From Shewanella holmiensis (GTDB lineage: Bacteria > Pseudomonadota > Gammaproteobacteria > Enterobacterales > Shewanellaceae): a DNA stretch of 64,000 nt. The stretch is from positions 1 to 64,000 of the forward strand of contig NZ_JAMTCD010000003.1 of NCBI RefSeq assembly GCF_025370255.1, read 5' to 3'. Numbering within the stretch: the first letter of the stretch is position 1; each line of letters starts with the position of its first letter. The position numbers were made by a program, and so were the translations under genes. This document shows, piece after piece, positions 1 to 9,113 of the stretch. The notes beneath the pieces were generated by a model that saw only the letters and a program-made list of their open reading frames with translations, did not search any database and had not been told where the DNA came from.

Positions 1-317
1 ATTGGAGCTTCACCTAAGCGTCGTCGGCAATCCGTCAATACACTCGGTGCTACGCGAGACCAGGTGGAATCTCCAGATTGAAGTGCTATATCCATAGAGC
101 TACAGACTTCTTTGATGGACTGGTTACGTATTAATCCCATCCAAAGCACTAGCCAGACTGCCTGCTGCGCAGGCAGACGGCGATTACGGATACTCGCCTT
201 GTTAGCTGAAAGGAGTGATTGTTCGATCCACTTTGAATCAATAGCCTCCATTACAGAACCATAAGACCCACTTTCTTCAACAGACTCATGAACTAATTCA
301 AGCTCTTGCTCAAACAT
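1..317 (-). CDS. IS4 family transposase, N-terminal part
   Basis: An open frame runs from ATG at 317 to the window edge, giving 105 residues beginning MFEQELELVHESVEESG and including LPAQQAVWLVLWMGLIRNQS. This is the pattern of the IS4 transposase N-terminal domain, which precedes the DDE catalytic domain. The catalytic domain would lie beyond the left edge. No stop or frameshift is seen in the visible part. The product would cut and paste the element; whether it is active cannot be told from this fragment. Confidence 0.8.
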   Translation of the reverse strand, partial: MFEQELELVHESVEESGSYGSVMEAIDSKWIEQSLLSANKASIRNRRLPAQQAVWLVLWMGLIRNQSIKEVCSSMDIALQSGDSTWSRVAPSVLTDCRRRLGEAP

Positions 318-397
318 AAAAAATCCCCACCAGAATACTGGTAGGGATTATCATTCATCTTCAAGATCGGTCAAGTGCCCTTAAACGATCGGCATTG
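1..397 (-). mobile_element. IS4-family insertion sequence, partial (window edge)
   Basis: The segment holds the 5' part of an IS4-type transposase gene and, outside it, an element end. Read on the minus strand the outer end (about 358-397) begins CAATGCCGATCGTTTAAGG and continues with CACTTGACCGATC, which resembles the terminal inverted repeat of E. coli IS4. A short hairpin (AATCCC-ACCAG / CTGGT-GGGATT, about 323-349) lies between this end and the transposase start. The other end lies outside the window, so target duplication and intactness cannot be judged. The exact outer boundary (about 396-397) is inferred from the resemblance to IS4. Confidence 0.8.
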
Positions 398-457
398 CAT
401 CTGTGATGGGGCTGTAAATGATAAAGTCGACGCTATCTAACCATATGTTTCGGCTGA

Positions 458-3400
458 TTAATTAGCGTGAATATCATCTGCTTTACCGGTTTTAGGTAAT
501 GGTTGCGCTTTTAATGGTTGATAAGGACTTTGCACTAGCTGTTCTTTCAAATAGCTGATGGCTTTTTCTAATTGCGCATCGTCACCTTGATAAGTGGCAT
601 GGGGTAAGTTACTCACCTCAATATCAGGTTCAACACCATGGCCTTCAACCACCCAGCGGCCATCCATCGCATATTGTGGGAATTCTGCCACGCGTGCCAT
701 ACCATTATCCGTCACACTGTTACGCCCCGATAACCACACACCTGCCCCAGCAGTTTGTTTACCTATTAATGGCGCAATACCTAGGGCTTTAATCCCTGCT
801 GAAAAGGTTTCACCGTCTGAGTAAGTCATTTGATCGGCTAATACCACCAATTTTCCACGGAAGGTTTGCTGCATATTGGTATTGGCACTGCCATGGGTTG
901 GTTGCCAAAATGCCCACGCTTTACGCAGCAGTTTCTCAATAATCCAGCTATCAATGTTGCCGCCGCGATTACGTCTTACGTCAATAATCAAGCCTGGCTT
1001 GTCATAGTTGGTGTAAAACTCACGGGCAAAGCTTTCAATATCGCCTGCGCCCATCGCATATAAATGTAAATACCCAAACTCCCCTTTTGACGCCTCACTC
1101 ACTTTAGTTTGATTGTGATGTACCCAGTCTAAATAGCGTAACTTGGCATCGGTTGCGGTATTGGTGGGCAATACCACGGTTTGATGCTGATCACGACCAC
1201 GTTCTAACGTAAGCAATACTTGCTTATTAGCTTGATTACGCAATAGCTGAGTCACATCGCCCAAGTGGCTTACGGGTTTACCATTTATCGCTTTGATTAT
1301 GTCGCCCACTTTGGCATCAACATCAATACGCGCCAGTGGCGATGCTTGGCTAGGTAGCTCTGGGTCATTTTGATAAATATGTGCTATTTCAACGCCTTTG
1401 GTGGTCAGGTTTAAGCGCCCGCCTAATGAGGCTGATTTAGCGGCATCTTTGTCCTGCGGTATATCACCACCGCGCACTTGCGAATGCAGCGAGTCGAGCT
1501 CACCCATCATTTGCTCAAAGATGTCGTTAAGTTCATTTCTGTCGGTGAGTCGTTGCAATAACGGTTGATATTTAGCTTTGGTTGCTTGCCAATCAAGTCC
1601 ACGCATTTGAGTATCAAAAAACTGTCCACGATGCATCAACCAGGCATCTTCAAAGATTTGTTGCCACTCTTGCATCGGTGATATCCGCAGTTGCCATTGC
1701 TCTGTTTTCACCCTAGCTTGACTCACATCAGCGGGTAATTTTTCTCCTGCAGCTACAATTAACAACTCTTTAGGATTACTTTGCTTACGCAGCATGATGG
1801 TCGCGTTATCATTGGCGAGGGTAAAGTCAGCAATATCGTCAGCAAACACCTCCGCTTTAGGGGCAATGTTATCAAACTTAATCCACTTCAATGCACTTTT
1901 ATCATTAACGCTATCAACCACATACAAACCTGTGGAAGATTGTTGCAAGCGATTATAATTACCAGCCTCAACAGGTACTTGCCATAAGCGTTGCGCTAAC
2001 CCCTGCCAATCAAGCTTAGTTTTAGCTTTTTCTACCTTGTCGTCTTGGTTTGCGGCGGTTAATTCTGTTGTTTTGGCAAACGGAAATTGTGCTTTGCTAT
2101 TCAGTGCTAACGCAAAAATCTGCGTGCGTTTATCAAATACAGGCCCCATGTTTCTGTCGCCCCAAGGTGAGCTTGGAGTGGCTTTAAAGTCGCGGTTAGA
2201 CAGAAAATATAACCAATCACCATCATGACTAAAGCTAGGCGAAAATGACTCATATTTATCAGAGGTCAAGGTTTGCGCTTTTGCCTGAGTAACTGAATAC
2301 AAGACAATTTGAGGACGCTGTTTACCTATTTCGGCTTTCGTGAGAGCAATAAATTTACTGTCTGGAGACCAAACAATATCCTGATAAGGCCCTAAACCCT
2401 CGCCATCGGCGGCTATTTTTATGTTTTTATTATTCGCTAAATCAAGTAGCCACACATTGCCCATATAGTCATCATGGGCTAAATAACGGCCATTAGGTGA
2501 CTGACTTAGACTGGTGCGCAGTGTTTTGCCGTCTTTTGTTAGCTGTTTAGCGCCGTCAGTGCCGTCGGCCGGAAATTGCCAAATTTCCTGCTCTCCCGAT
2601 GCATCACTAATGCCGTATACCCACTGACCATCGGTGCTTAATATGGCATCCCGTACGCGTGTATCTGCTGCTGAAGCAATTTGAATCAGACGGCGATCAT
2701 CTTTATTGGCAATAGCGACATGGCTACGAGCGGTGATAACCACTTGATCGCCTTTTGGGCTTAAACGGGTTGAGGTGGCAAACTCCATTGGGTCATTCAC
2801 CCAATGTTCACGGCGATGTGGAAAGTCACTACTTAAATCAACATCAACAACTGATTCTTGATTGCTAGCAAGGTCGAAAAGCTTGATGTCAGCCCCTTGT
2901 TGAAACACGACTTTACCTTGATGTAATTTTGCATCCCTAATTTGCCAATCGGTATATTGACTGTGCTGCTTAATATCGTCGCCCGTTAATGAGATTGACC
3001 AGATATTGTCATTGCCCGAAGCATCACTGATAAAAAACACTCTTTGTTGCCATAACATTGGCTGACGAACTGACCCCGGGTGCTGTAAGGTTAACTGTTT
3101 GGCTTCTTTATCACTGCCTAATTGATAACGCCAAATCTCTCCTTTGGCACCACCACGATACACTTTGGCATTGTCGCCACTGGCTTGAAGACCAAATTGG
3201 GTAAAGTAAACATATTCGCCTTTGGCATCAATGGTGCCCTCTATCGCATCCGCAAGCGGTAAATCGGTCACCACTAACGTGTCTGGGTTAATGGTTTTCA
3301 GTACCCAGTAATTCGCCGGACCAAAAGCGTTATCGGTTGAATAAACAATATCCCCAGTTGCCGTCCAGCCTTGTAGGCGCACTCGGGAGTTTTCAAAACT

Positions 3401-3721
3401 GACTCTTTTTGCCACGCCGCCGGCCATAGGCATGACATAAACTTCTGTCGCACCTTCATAATTGGCGGTATAAGCTAAGCGCTGACCATCGTGTGAAATA
3501 CTCGCCTCGGTTTCTTCTGCCGCTTGAGTCGTTAAACGGCTAGCAACTTTACTGTTGAGCTGGGTTTTCCATAAATCTCCCTCAGCGGTAAACACTAAGG
3601 TATTGTCATGTAATGCTGGGGCGCGGTAATAGCCATTATTGGCATAGGCCACCGTTGAAAATGCACTAACACAACCCAGTGCAACCATGTAGCTTAATAC
3701 TGAACGACGAAGTTTCATCAC
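458..3721 (-). CDS. Tricorn-like S41 family peptidase with beta-propeller and PDZ domains
   Basis: The protein has about 1087 residues and a signal peptide (MKLRRSVLSYMVALGC..., cleavage probably after AYA), so it acts in the periplasm or outside the cell. Residues about 30-550 carry repeated propeller motifs of the TolB/PD40 type (for example SPDSKFIALTK, SHDGDWLYFLSNRD). A linker precedes a PDZ domain (about 780-850, GDIIKAINGKPVS), then a tail-specific protease domain with the nucleophile region YSDGETFSAG (Ser near 968) and the oxyanion region GKQTAGAGVW. This domain order matches bacterial tricorn-core proteases, which degrade peptides. The start is GTG at 3721 or ATG at 3718; a GGGAAAA ribosome site fits either. 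No partner peptidase gene lies beside it. Confidence 0.9.
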   Translation of the reverse strand: MMKLRRSVLSYMVALGCVSAFSTVAYANNGYYRAPALHDNTLVFTAEGDLWKTQLNSKVASRLTTQAAEETEASISHDGQRLAYTANYEGATEVYVMPMAGGVAKRVSFENSRVRLQGWTATGDIVYSTDNAFGPANYWVLKTINPDTLVVTDLPLADAIEGTIDAKGEYVYFTQFGLQASGDNAKVYRGGAKGEIWRYQLGSDKEAKQLTLQHPGSVRQPMLWQQRVFFISDASGNDNIWSISLTGDDIKQHSQYTDWQIRDAKLHQGKVVFQQGADIKLFDLASNQESVVDVDLSSDFPHRREHWVNDPMEFATSTRLSPKGDQVVITARSHVAIANKDDRRLIQIASAADTRVRDAILSTDGQWVYGISDASGEQEIWQFPADGTDGAKQLTKDGKTLRTSLSQSPNGRYLAHDDYMGNVWLLDLANNKNIKIAADGEGLGPYQDIVWSPDSKFIALTKAEIGKQRPQIVLYSVTQAKAQTLTSDKYESFSPSFSHDGDWLYFLSNRDFKATPSSPWGDRNMGPVFDKRTQIFALALNSKAQFPFAKTTELTAANQDDKVEKAKTKLDWQGLAQRLWQVPVEAGNYNRLQQSSTGLYVVDSVNDKSALKWIKFDNIAPKAEVFADDIADFTLANDNATIMLRKQSNPKELLIVAAGEKLPADVSQARVKTEQWQLRISPMQEWQQIFEDAWLMHRGQFFDTQMRGLDWQATKAKYQPLLQRLTDRNELNDIFEQMMGELDSLHSQVRGGDIPQDKDAAKSASLGGRLNLTTKGVEIAHIYQNDPELPSQASPLARIDVDAKVGDIIKAINGKPVSHLGDVTQLLRNQANKQVLLTLERGRDQHQTVVLPTNTATDAKLRYLDWVHHNQTKVSEASKGEFGYLHLYAMGAGDIESFAREFYTNYDKPGLIIDVRRNRGGNIDSWIIEKLLRKAWAFWQPTHGSANTNMQQTFRGKLVVLADQMTYSDGETFSAGIKALGIAPLIGKQTAGAGVWLSGRNSVTDNGMARVAEFPQYAMDGRWVVEGHGVEPDIEVSNLPHATYQGDDAQLEKAISYLKEQLVQSPYQPLKAQPLPKTGKADDIHAN

Positions 3722-3863
3722 GAGCCATTTTCCCTTTTATGTTGTTATTGGCAGTAAAGTTACCAGAATGTGATATTTTTGAAAGCGTCAAAGTGTAACC
3801 AATGACAACGGTTATGTTTGTCATCTTGATATCCTGACGGCACCGACAAGTTTAATGGCAAAT

Positions 3864-3893
3864 AAAAAGACCAAGCCGAGGCTTGGTCTTTTT
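3864..3893. terminator. Symmetric rho-independent terminator
   Basis: AAAAAGACCAAGCC-GA-GGCTTGGTCTTTTT is a perfect 14-bp inverted repeat with A- and T-tracts on opposite sides. It follows the stop of the putative anti-sigma gene on the minus strand and separates the sigma operon from the S41 peptidase gene. Confidence 0.85.
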
Positions 3894-3910
3894 CAACTGA
3901 ATATCCTAAT

Positions 3911-4711
3911 TTAACGTGCGGTCAGTTGCTGTTTAATTAACTGATAATCACTATTTAACGGGTGTTTAGGATCATTAAGTTCAGGAAATCTTTGCTCCAT
4001 GCTTAACAAATAACGCTCGGCTTGAGGCCATTGCTGCGAGGCTACTAACTGATTCAGTGTCTCCATCGCTTTTTCGGCCGTATCAAGCGTGATCAACTCT
4101 GCTTGTTTTGAAAATGACTGTTTCGACTCAAACGTCATGCTGTCACGGCTTGATGGCTTCAGATCTGACATCAACGATTTTGACGCTGAATTATCACTTT
4201 GTTGCTTTTGCTGCTCAGCCGCTAACTGGGTATTGTTTTGACTACTTTGTGCTGACATTACTGCGGGCTGCATTTCAGACGGATTAACCGCCTTGGCCGC
4301 GCGCAAGTTGCTATCCGCCTGAATGATGTCATCAGCACTGACATTGCTTGTAGCGGGTAATGGCGCTTGCATCAAAGACATCGGCGTGTGGGGTTCATCA
4401 GGTACCGCCATCTGAGCAGGATCAGAATGTTGTTGCATTGGCATCATCATAAACAAGCCGGCCACAATCGCAACCGATGCCGCTGTCGATAATTGCCAGC
4501 GATACTGCTGCCAACCTTTTAGCTCAACAACAGTGGTACTGCCAGCCTTAGCCTGGATATTTTCCGTTTTAGCACGCTGAAGTTCGGCTTGCGCCATTGC
4601 TAAAACAGCTTCATCTAATTGTGCCGATGGCTCTTCTTTTACACCATGATGGTATAGCGTTGAAATCTCATCCCGCAAGGCTAAGAAGGCTTCATCATTA
4701 TCTTTAACCAT
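3911..4711 (-). CDS. Putative anti-sigma factor, single-span membrane protein
   Basis: Of 266 residues, about 1-70 are hydrophilic and helical (ALRDEISTLYHHG, LAMAQAELQRAK). One membrane span follows (about 75-95, STAASVAIVAGLFMMMP), then a long Gln/Ser/Ala-rich periplasmic linker and a helical C-terminal region (TLNQLVASQQWPQAERYLLSM). The start is set at ATG 4711, although the frame is open upstream: an AGGAGG site inside the last codons of the sigma gene lies 7 bases before it. The gene starts 2 bases after the sigma stop, so the two are translationally linked. Position and topology suggest an anti-sigma factor. No HxxxCxxC zinc motif is present, so it is not a ZAS-type protein. The function is inferred from context. 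Confidence 0.65.
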   Translation of the reverse strand: MVKDNDEAFLALRDEISTLYHHGVKEEPSAQLDEAVLAMAQAELQRAKTENIQAKAGSTTVVELKGWQQYRWQLSTAASVAIVAGLFMMMPMQQHSDPAQMAVPDEPHTPMSLMQAPLPATSNVSADDIIQADSNLRAAKAVNPSEMQPAVMSAQSSQNNTQLAAEQQKQQSDNSASKSLMSDLKPSSRDSMTFESKQSFSKQAELITLDTAEKAMETLNQLVASQQWPQAERYLLSMEQRFPELNDPKHPLNSDYQLIKQQLTAR

Positions 4712-4713
4712 CT

Positions 4714-5334
4714 TTATGCCTCCTGAGTTTTTTGGCTGACACATAACTTAATGCTTTGGTAAGCATATCGAATACGACTCTTTGTCGCTTCTAATGTCAC
4801 TTTGGCAATATCGCTAATGGCTGCGGCGGTTAATCCTAACTCGACATTCAGCAAAAAAGCTTCTTTTTGCACCGCAGGTAATAAATCAATACATCCTTGC
4901 AGCATCTTGGCTTGCTGCTGTTGCTGCAATTGTTGGTCTGGCTCAACGTCACTGGCGGCATTAAAGCTGTCCATGGTTTGGTCTTCACCTAAAGCCTGAG
5001 TGTCATCTAATGGCTTTACTGCACGAATATGATCAATGATCAGGTTGTGAGCAATTTTGTATAACCAAGTGGTGAATTTTGCACTCACTTGATACGTTGC
5101 CACGGCTTTGATCACCTTGCCCCAAACCTCTTGGTATAAATCTTCGGCTAATGTGTTATCACGTAATTGACGAACAAAGTAACGATATAAAGGGCCTTTA
5201 TGCTTTTTGTATAGCTGTTCAAAAGCACTGAGATCGCCCGCTTGATATGCCAGCATTAACTGCTCATCGGTTGTCGATACACCATTATCGATTTCGGTTG
5301 CAACGGCTGCACTTGTATCAGGTTGTAGTGTCAT
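4714..5334 (-). CDS. ECF-family RNA polymerase sigma factor
   Basis: This 206-residue protein has the two-domain ECF layout. Sigma-2 spans about residues 30-100 (LAYQAGDLSAFEQLYKKH, LAEDLYQEVWGKV, FTTWLYKIAHNLIIDHIR). After a Gln-rich linker, sigma-4 spans about 145-200 (LLPAVQKEAFLLNVELGLT, AAISDIAKVTLEATKSRIRYA). It would direct core polymerase to a small regulon. The gene is 40 bases after the VWA lipoprotein gene and 2 bases before the putative anti-sigma gene, so the three probably form one operon. Its target promoters cannot be read from this window. ECF class assignment is confident; the subgroup is not determined. Confidence 0.92.
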   Translation of the reverse strand: MTLQPDTSAAVATEIDNGVSTTDEQLMLAYQAGDLSAFEQLYKKHKGPLYRYFVRQLRDNTLAEDLYQEVWGKVIKAVATYQVSAKFTTWLYKIAHNLIIDHIRAVKPLDDTQALGEDQTMDSFNAASDVEPDQQLQQQQQAKMLQGCIDLLPAVQKEAFLLNVELGLTAAAISDIAKVTLEATKSRIRYAYQSIKLCVSQKTQEA

Positions 5335-5374
5335 CCACTTTCTCTTTAAATCAATGTGTTGAATTAGGTGGCAA

Positions 5375-7228
5375 TCATTGTCGCTCGCCTTTAATTATCG
5401 GTTCAGGCATAGGATAAGCTTCTGCTGCCGCTTTGTGGGGATATTGACGCTCGTCTGCATCATCATAAAAGCCACCACTTTGCGGGGTTCCTTGTGCAAC
5501 TAATAACTGAGTAGAGCGCATTAATTGTAAAAACTCATGCCGATAACCAAAAGGGTCATCTGCCATTGCCCCTGCGGCTAAGCTAATTAACTTATCATAA
5601 TCAATATTATGTACATAATGATTATGATTAATCAGTTGACCAAAACCGGCAACTGCAGCGGCAAACCGAAAATCATCACTCGCCTGCTGTAAATTTTTAT
5701 ACTCAATATTGGCTAAAATGGCCTGGCTAATAAGCTGGCTTTTCGATGCGGCTAATTGCCCACCATTGAAAGGCTTATATCGAAGCGATAAAAAAGCAAT
5801 TTCATCGCTATCAAACGACTGACGATGAGATAAAGCCCCTGGGCGCTTGCCCATTTCAGTCGATTTATAACGTAATGGTGGTTGGGATAATTGTGAATTG
5901 TCGTTATACCGTAACTCATACAATGCAGTGACGCTTTGGCCTGCACCAATTTCAGCGGCATCAATTTTATCGTTATTAAAATCTTGACGCTGTAACTGGC
6001 GACTTTCATAACCAATTAAGCGATATTCCGCCACAATAGCAGGATTAAATTCGATTTGAATTTTTACATCAGCGGCAATGATATCCAACGTTTGCGATAA
6101 TTGATCATAAAGCACTTTTCGAGCCTCATTCAGGGTATCAATATACGCATACTGGCCGTGGGCTTTTGCCGCCAGCTCTGCAAGAAGTCCATCATTAAAT
6201 TGTGCAGTTGAAGCCCCCAGTCCAAAACCGAGTGTTGTTAACCCTATACCACTTAGCCTTTGTTGAGCTACATAGTTGACCAATTCAGTTTGATTGGTCA
6301 TGCCAAGATTAAAATCACCATCGGTTGCCAACAAAACCTGATTAACCCCATGCTCAATAAAATGTTTTTGAGCTAACTCATATGCTAACGCAAGCCCTTT
6401 GCCCCCATTGGTTCCGCCACCAGCGTCGAGGCTATTTAATCCTTGCCTTATTTGCGATAAAGCATTGCCGTTCACACCATCTAATACTTGGCGAACGCCA
6501 TCGGCATAAACCACTATCGATACTTTATCTTGGGCATTTAATCCTGAACTAAGCAACAATAGCGCTTGTTTTAATAATGGTAATTTGTCGGCCGATGACA
6601 TAGAACCAGACACATCAATCAAAAACACCAGGTTTCGGGCCTTAATTTGATCTGGCATTAATTGGTAACCTTGCACACCAATGCGAAGCAGTTTTGTATC
6701 CTGATTATAGGGTGATGGGGCTAACTCAGTGTGAAGGCTAAAAGGGGCCTCATTGGCATTAGGGATCGGGTAATCGTAATCGAAGTAATTCACTAACTCT
6801 TCAACTCGAATGCTATTTTTTTGCGGCAAAAGACCCAGGTTTATTTGTTGCCTAAGCGTGGTATAACTTGCTGTATCCACATCAATGGAAAAAGTAGAAA
6901 CGGGCGTTTCAGCCGTGACCATATTGCCATTTTGAACATAACGAATAAAACGTCCCTGGTTTTGCGTTGGCGCATCCGTTGTTATCATCGAGCGAGTTAA
7001 GCCATGCTTTGATAATGGCTCAGCGGATACCACTGCAGCATCGACTTCAAAACTGTCTTGGGTAAGTGTTTCCGTGGTTTCATTGGCAGATAAACGTGTT
7101 TTATGCGCGTCTTCGTTGGCGGTTTGATGCTTACAAGCTGTTAAAACCAGCGCCAAAATAATCAGTCCTAAACGACGATAAGCCGTGAGCAACACAGGTT
7201 GCTTCAAAGCATGAGAATGATGTTGCAT
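5375..7228 (-). CDS. YfbK-like von Willebrand factor A domain lipoprotein
   Basis: This 617-residue protein begins with a lipoprotein signal (LALVLTACKH, lipidated Cys near 32). A YfbK-type N-terminal domain follows at about 95-190 (VSTFSIDVDTASYTTLRQQIN, VEELVNYFDYDYP). The VWA domain at about 195-370 has an intact metal-ion-dependent adhesion site: DVSGSMSS, a conserved Thr region GGGTNGG and TDGDFNLG. A C-terminal DUF3520-like region follows (about 420-590). The protein is probably anchored in the cell envelope and binds a ligand through the metal site. AAAGGG 6 bases before ATG 7228 supports the start. It lies directly upstream of the ECF sigma and putative anti-sigma genes, which suggests that it belongs to that signalling unit; this link is inferred. 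Confidence 0.88.
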   Translation of the reverse strand: MQHHSHALKQPVLLTAYRRLGLIILALVLTACKHQTANEDAHKTRLSANETTETLTQDSFEVDAAVVSAEPLSKHGLTRSMITTDAPTQNQGRFIRYVQNGNMVTAETPVSTFSIDVDTASYTTLRQQINLGLLPQKNSIRVEELVNYFDYDYPIPNANEAPFSLHTELAPSPYNQDTKLLRIGVQGYQLMPDQIKARNLVFLIDVSGSMSSADKLPLLKQALLLLSSGLNAQDKVSIVVYADGVRQVLDGVNGNALSQIRQGLNSLDAGGGTNGGKGLALAYELAQKHFIEHGVNQVLLATDGDFNLGMTNQTELVNYVAQQRLSGIGLTTLGFGLGASTAQFNDGLLAELAAKAHGQYAYIDTLNEARKVLYDQLSQTLDIIAADVKIQIEFNPAIVAEYRLIGYESRQLQRQDFNNDKIDAAEIGAGQSVTALYELRYNDNSQLSQPPLRYKSTEMGKRPGALSHRQSFDSDEIAFLSLRYKPFNGGQLAASKSQLISQAILANIEYKNLQQASDDFRFAAAVAGFGQLINHNHYVHNIDYDKLISLAAGAMADDPFGYRHEFLQLMRSTQLLVAQGTPQSGGFYDDADERQYPHKAAAEAYPMPEPIIKGERQ

Positions 7229-7302
7229 AAATAACCCTTTATTGAAGACGTTTTAGCTTACAAACGATGTCAATTTAAAAAAGGGTTATAAAATGGCAAT
7301 TA

Positions 7303-8196
7303 TTATTCTGATTTAAATATTTTATCAAACGCGGGTTTAATTAAGGCTTTTTCATCCTCATCTAAATTACGATTATGCTCGTCGATAAAAGCCTGTATAA
7401 AGCTGGGCTTACTCATAACAGCATCAATACTGTCAATCAACTGTCTACCCGTTGGCGTTTTAGAACATGCCATATAACCATAGCTAGGTTGTAATACGCC
7501 TTTGATAGGAATGGCATAATGCTCAAATTCCAAACCGATTTTTTGTTTAATAAAACCCACTTCAGCTGAATATTCCAAAATTCCCACGACCCTATCTTTG
7601 GCTAACATCTCTAATAGTTTATTAGTTGAGTTCATACCACTACGAAAATAAAAGTACTCAGGATGTTCTGCAATAATCGGGTTAAGGTTATCACCATAGG
7701 AGCGGGCAGTAACCACACCAACATTACCTTTCATACTTGGCGGAAGATGTTTAAAGTCAATAATATTAGGGAATAAATGGAGATTCTTTTTTAATACGAT
7801 AAATCTTAACGGTGGGTAAACAGTAATAGGTTTCTGACTAAAATATGACACCTGCTCACGTTCTGCAGATTTAAATTTATTATACATACAAGCATTGCCT
7901 AGCTTGTTTAAGTCACTCCACGAGCGGCTATAACTGGCTTGCTGCTGAGTAAAGTTAAATAAGTTATCTCTGTGGTCGAGTAGAACAGCAAACATACCTA
8001 GTGGTTGTGCTTTAGTTAAATCACTTTGGTTACTGTCGGTTTCAGCTAATAAAATGCCTTCTAATGGCGCGGCTTTTACTGGCATGCATAAGATAAAAGC
8101 ACCGAGAAAGAGTGAGCACACTAAAGATGTCAATTGATTCGATTCGGCCATTTTCAAAACTGAAATAGTGGCTCTTTTCATCGCAGAATAGATCAC
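7303..8196 (-). CDS. Periplasmic solute-binding-like protein, TIGR02285-type (copy 1)
   Basis: The 297-residue protein has an N-terminal signal (LVCSLFLGAFILCMPVKA, cleavage before APLEG). The mature part looks like a family-3 solute-binding fold: FKSAEREQVSYFSQKPITVY, YPPLRFIVLKK, VGVVTARSYGD, MLAKDRVVGILEYSAEVGF and YGYMACSKTPTGRQLIDSID. The start is GTG 8196, 6 bases after an AGGAG site; ATG 8181 is an internal alternative. It lies 83 bases after a paralogue with the same motifs in the same order, so it arose by tandem duplication. The family is of unknown ligand. No transporter membrane or ATPase genes are adjacent, so a role in uptake is not supported by context. Confidence 0.8.
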   Translation of the reverse strand: MIYSAMKRATISVLKMAESNQLTSLVCSLFLGAFILCMPVKAAPLEGILLAETDSNQSDLTKAQPLGMFAVLLDHRDNLFNFTQQQASYSRSWSDLNKLGNACMYNKFKSAEREQVSYFSQKPITVYPPLRFIVLKKNLHLFPNIIDFKHLPPSMKGNVGVVTARSYGDNLNPIIAEHPEYFYFRSGMNSTNKLLEMLAKDRVVGILEYSAEVGFIKQKIGLEFEHYAIPIKGVLQPSYGYMACSKTPTGRQLIDSIDAVMSKPSFIQAFIDEHNRNLDEDEKALIKPAFDKIFKSE

Positions 8197-8279
8197 ATAA
8201 TACTCCTACTAAAAACGGTAATGCTTATCCTTTTGTAAAAATTGCAGTCCTTTAACGAACAACGCCATTCAAACTTAAC

Positions 8280-9113
8280 TTAGTTTGAATGCTCAAAAAT
8301 CATTATTAACTCATCCCCTAATAATGATTTATCTTCCACTGATGCAAATTCCTGATGAATGCTAATCAACGCCTGCTGAAAAGAAGCCTGACTCATGGCT
8401 TTATCAATGGCATTTATCAATTGCAAACCATAGTCGGTTTTAGAGCAAACCATATAGCCTGGTGAAGGCTTACTCACGCCTTTAATTGGAATGCTCTTAA
8501 TTTCATAGCCAACCCGATGTTCACTAATATAAGCATTCACGGTATCGGCATACTCTATGAAGCCGTCAATGCGATTAAGTGAAAGCATTTCAAGCAATTT
8601 TTCTACCGAATTGGGACCATCACGAAAAAACAGCAATTGCTTTTTATTGGCAATTTGTGCGTCGAGCACACCATAAGAGCGGTTTTTAGCGAGCGCATAA
8701 CGCATTTGTTGTGACGCTTGAATGGATGAAATATCAAAATCGGTCGAATAATGCTTAGCATCTTCACTGCGTACAATTAATCTCAATGGCGGGTATAAGG
8801 TAATAGGATACTGGCTAAAATAGCCCATTTCTTCACGGGCTGGTGTTTTGACCTTGTTATACATACATGCATTTTCAAGCTTGGGCATTTCCATCCACCC
8901 GCGGGTCATACTCATTTCTTGAAAGGTAAAGGTTAAATCTTGCTGGCTATTTTGTGTCAATAAATCAAGCACGGCCATAGGCTTCATTTGCGTCACATCA
9001 ATCGAATTGTTAGAAAACTCACCTAATAGAACAGCTTCAAGTTCTGCACTGTTTGCCACAAAAGGCAAAATAGAGATGACTCCTCCTATAATTAGACTGT
9101 TAAATGTCGTCAT
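8280..9113 (-). CDS. Periplasmic solute-binding-like protein, TIGR02285-type (copy 2)
   Basis: This 277-residue protein has a signal peptide (LIIGGVISILPFVANSA, cleavage before ELEAV). It shares the ordered motifs of its downstream neighbour: NACMYNKVKTPAREEMGYFSQ, YPITLYPPLRLIV, NRSYGVLDAQ, MLSLNRIDGFIEYADTV and GYMVCSKTDYGLQLINAIDKAMS. The invariant Cys in NACMYNK and in CSKT could form a disulfide in both copies; this is an inference. It is the upstream gene of the pair and probably carries the promoter in the 9114-9515 gap. The fold resembles family-3 extracellular binding proteins. The ligand is unknown. Confidence 0.8.
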   Translation of the reverse strand: MTTFNSLIIGGVISILPFVANSAELEAVLLGEFSNNSIDVTQMKPMAVLDLLTQNSQQDLTFTFQEMSMTRGWMEMPKLENACMYNKVKTPAREEMGYFSQYPITLYPPLRLIVRSEDAKHYSTDFDISSIQASQQMRYALAKNRSYGVLDAQIANKKQLLFFRDGPNSVEKLLEMLSLNRIDGFIEYADTVNAYISEHRVGYEIKSIPIKGVSKPSPGYMVCSKTDYGLQLINAIDKAMSQASFQQALISIHQEFASVEDKSLLGDELIMIFEHSN

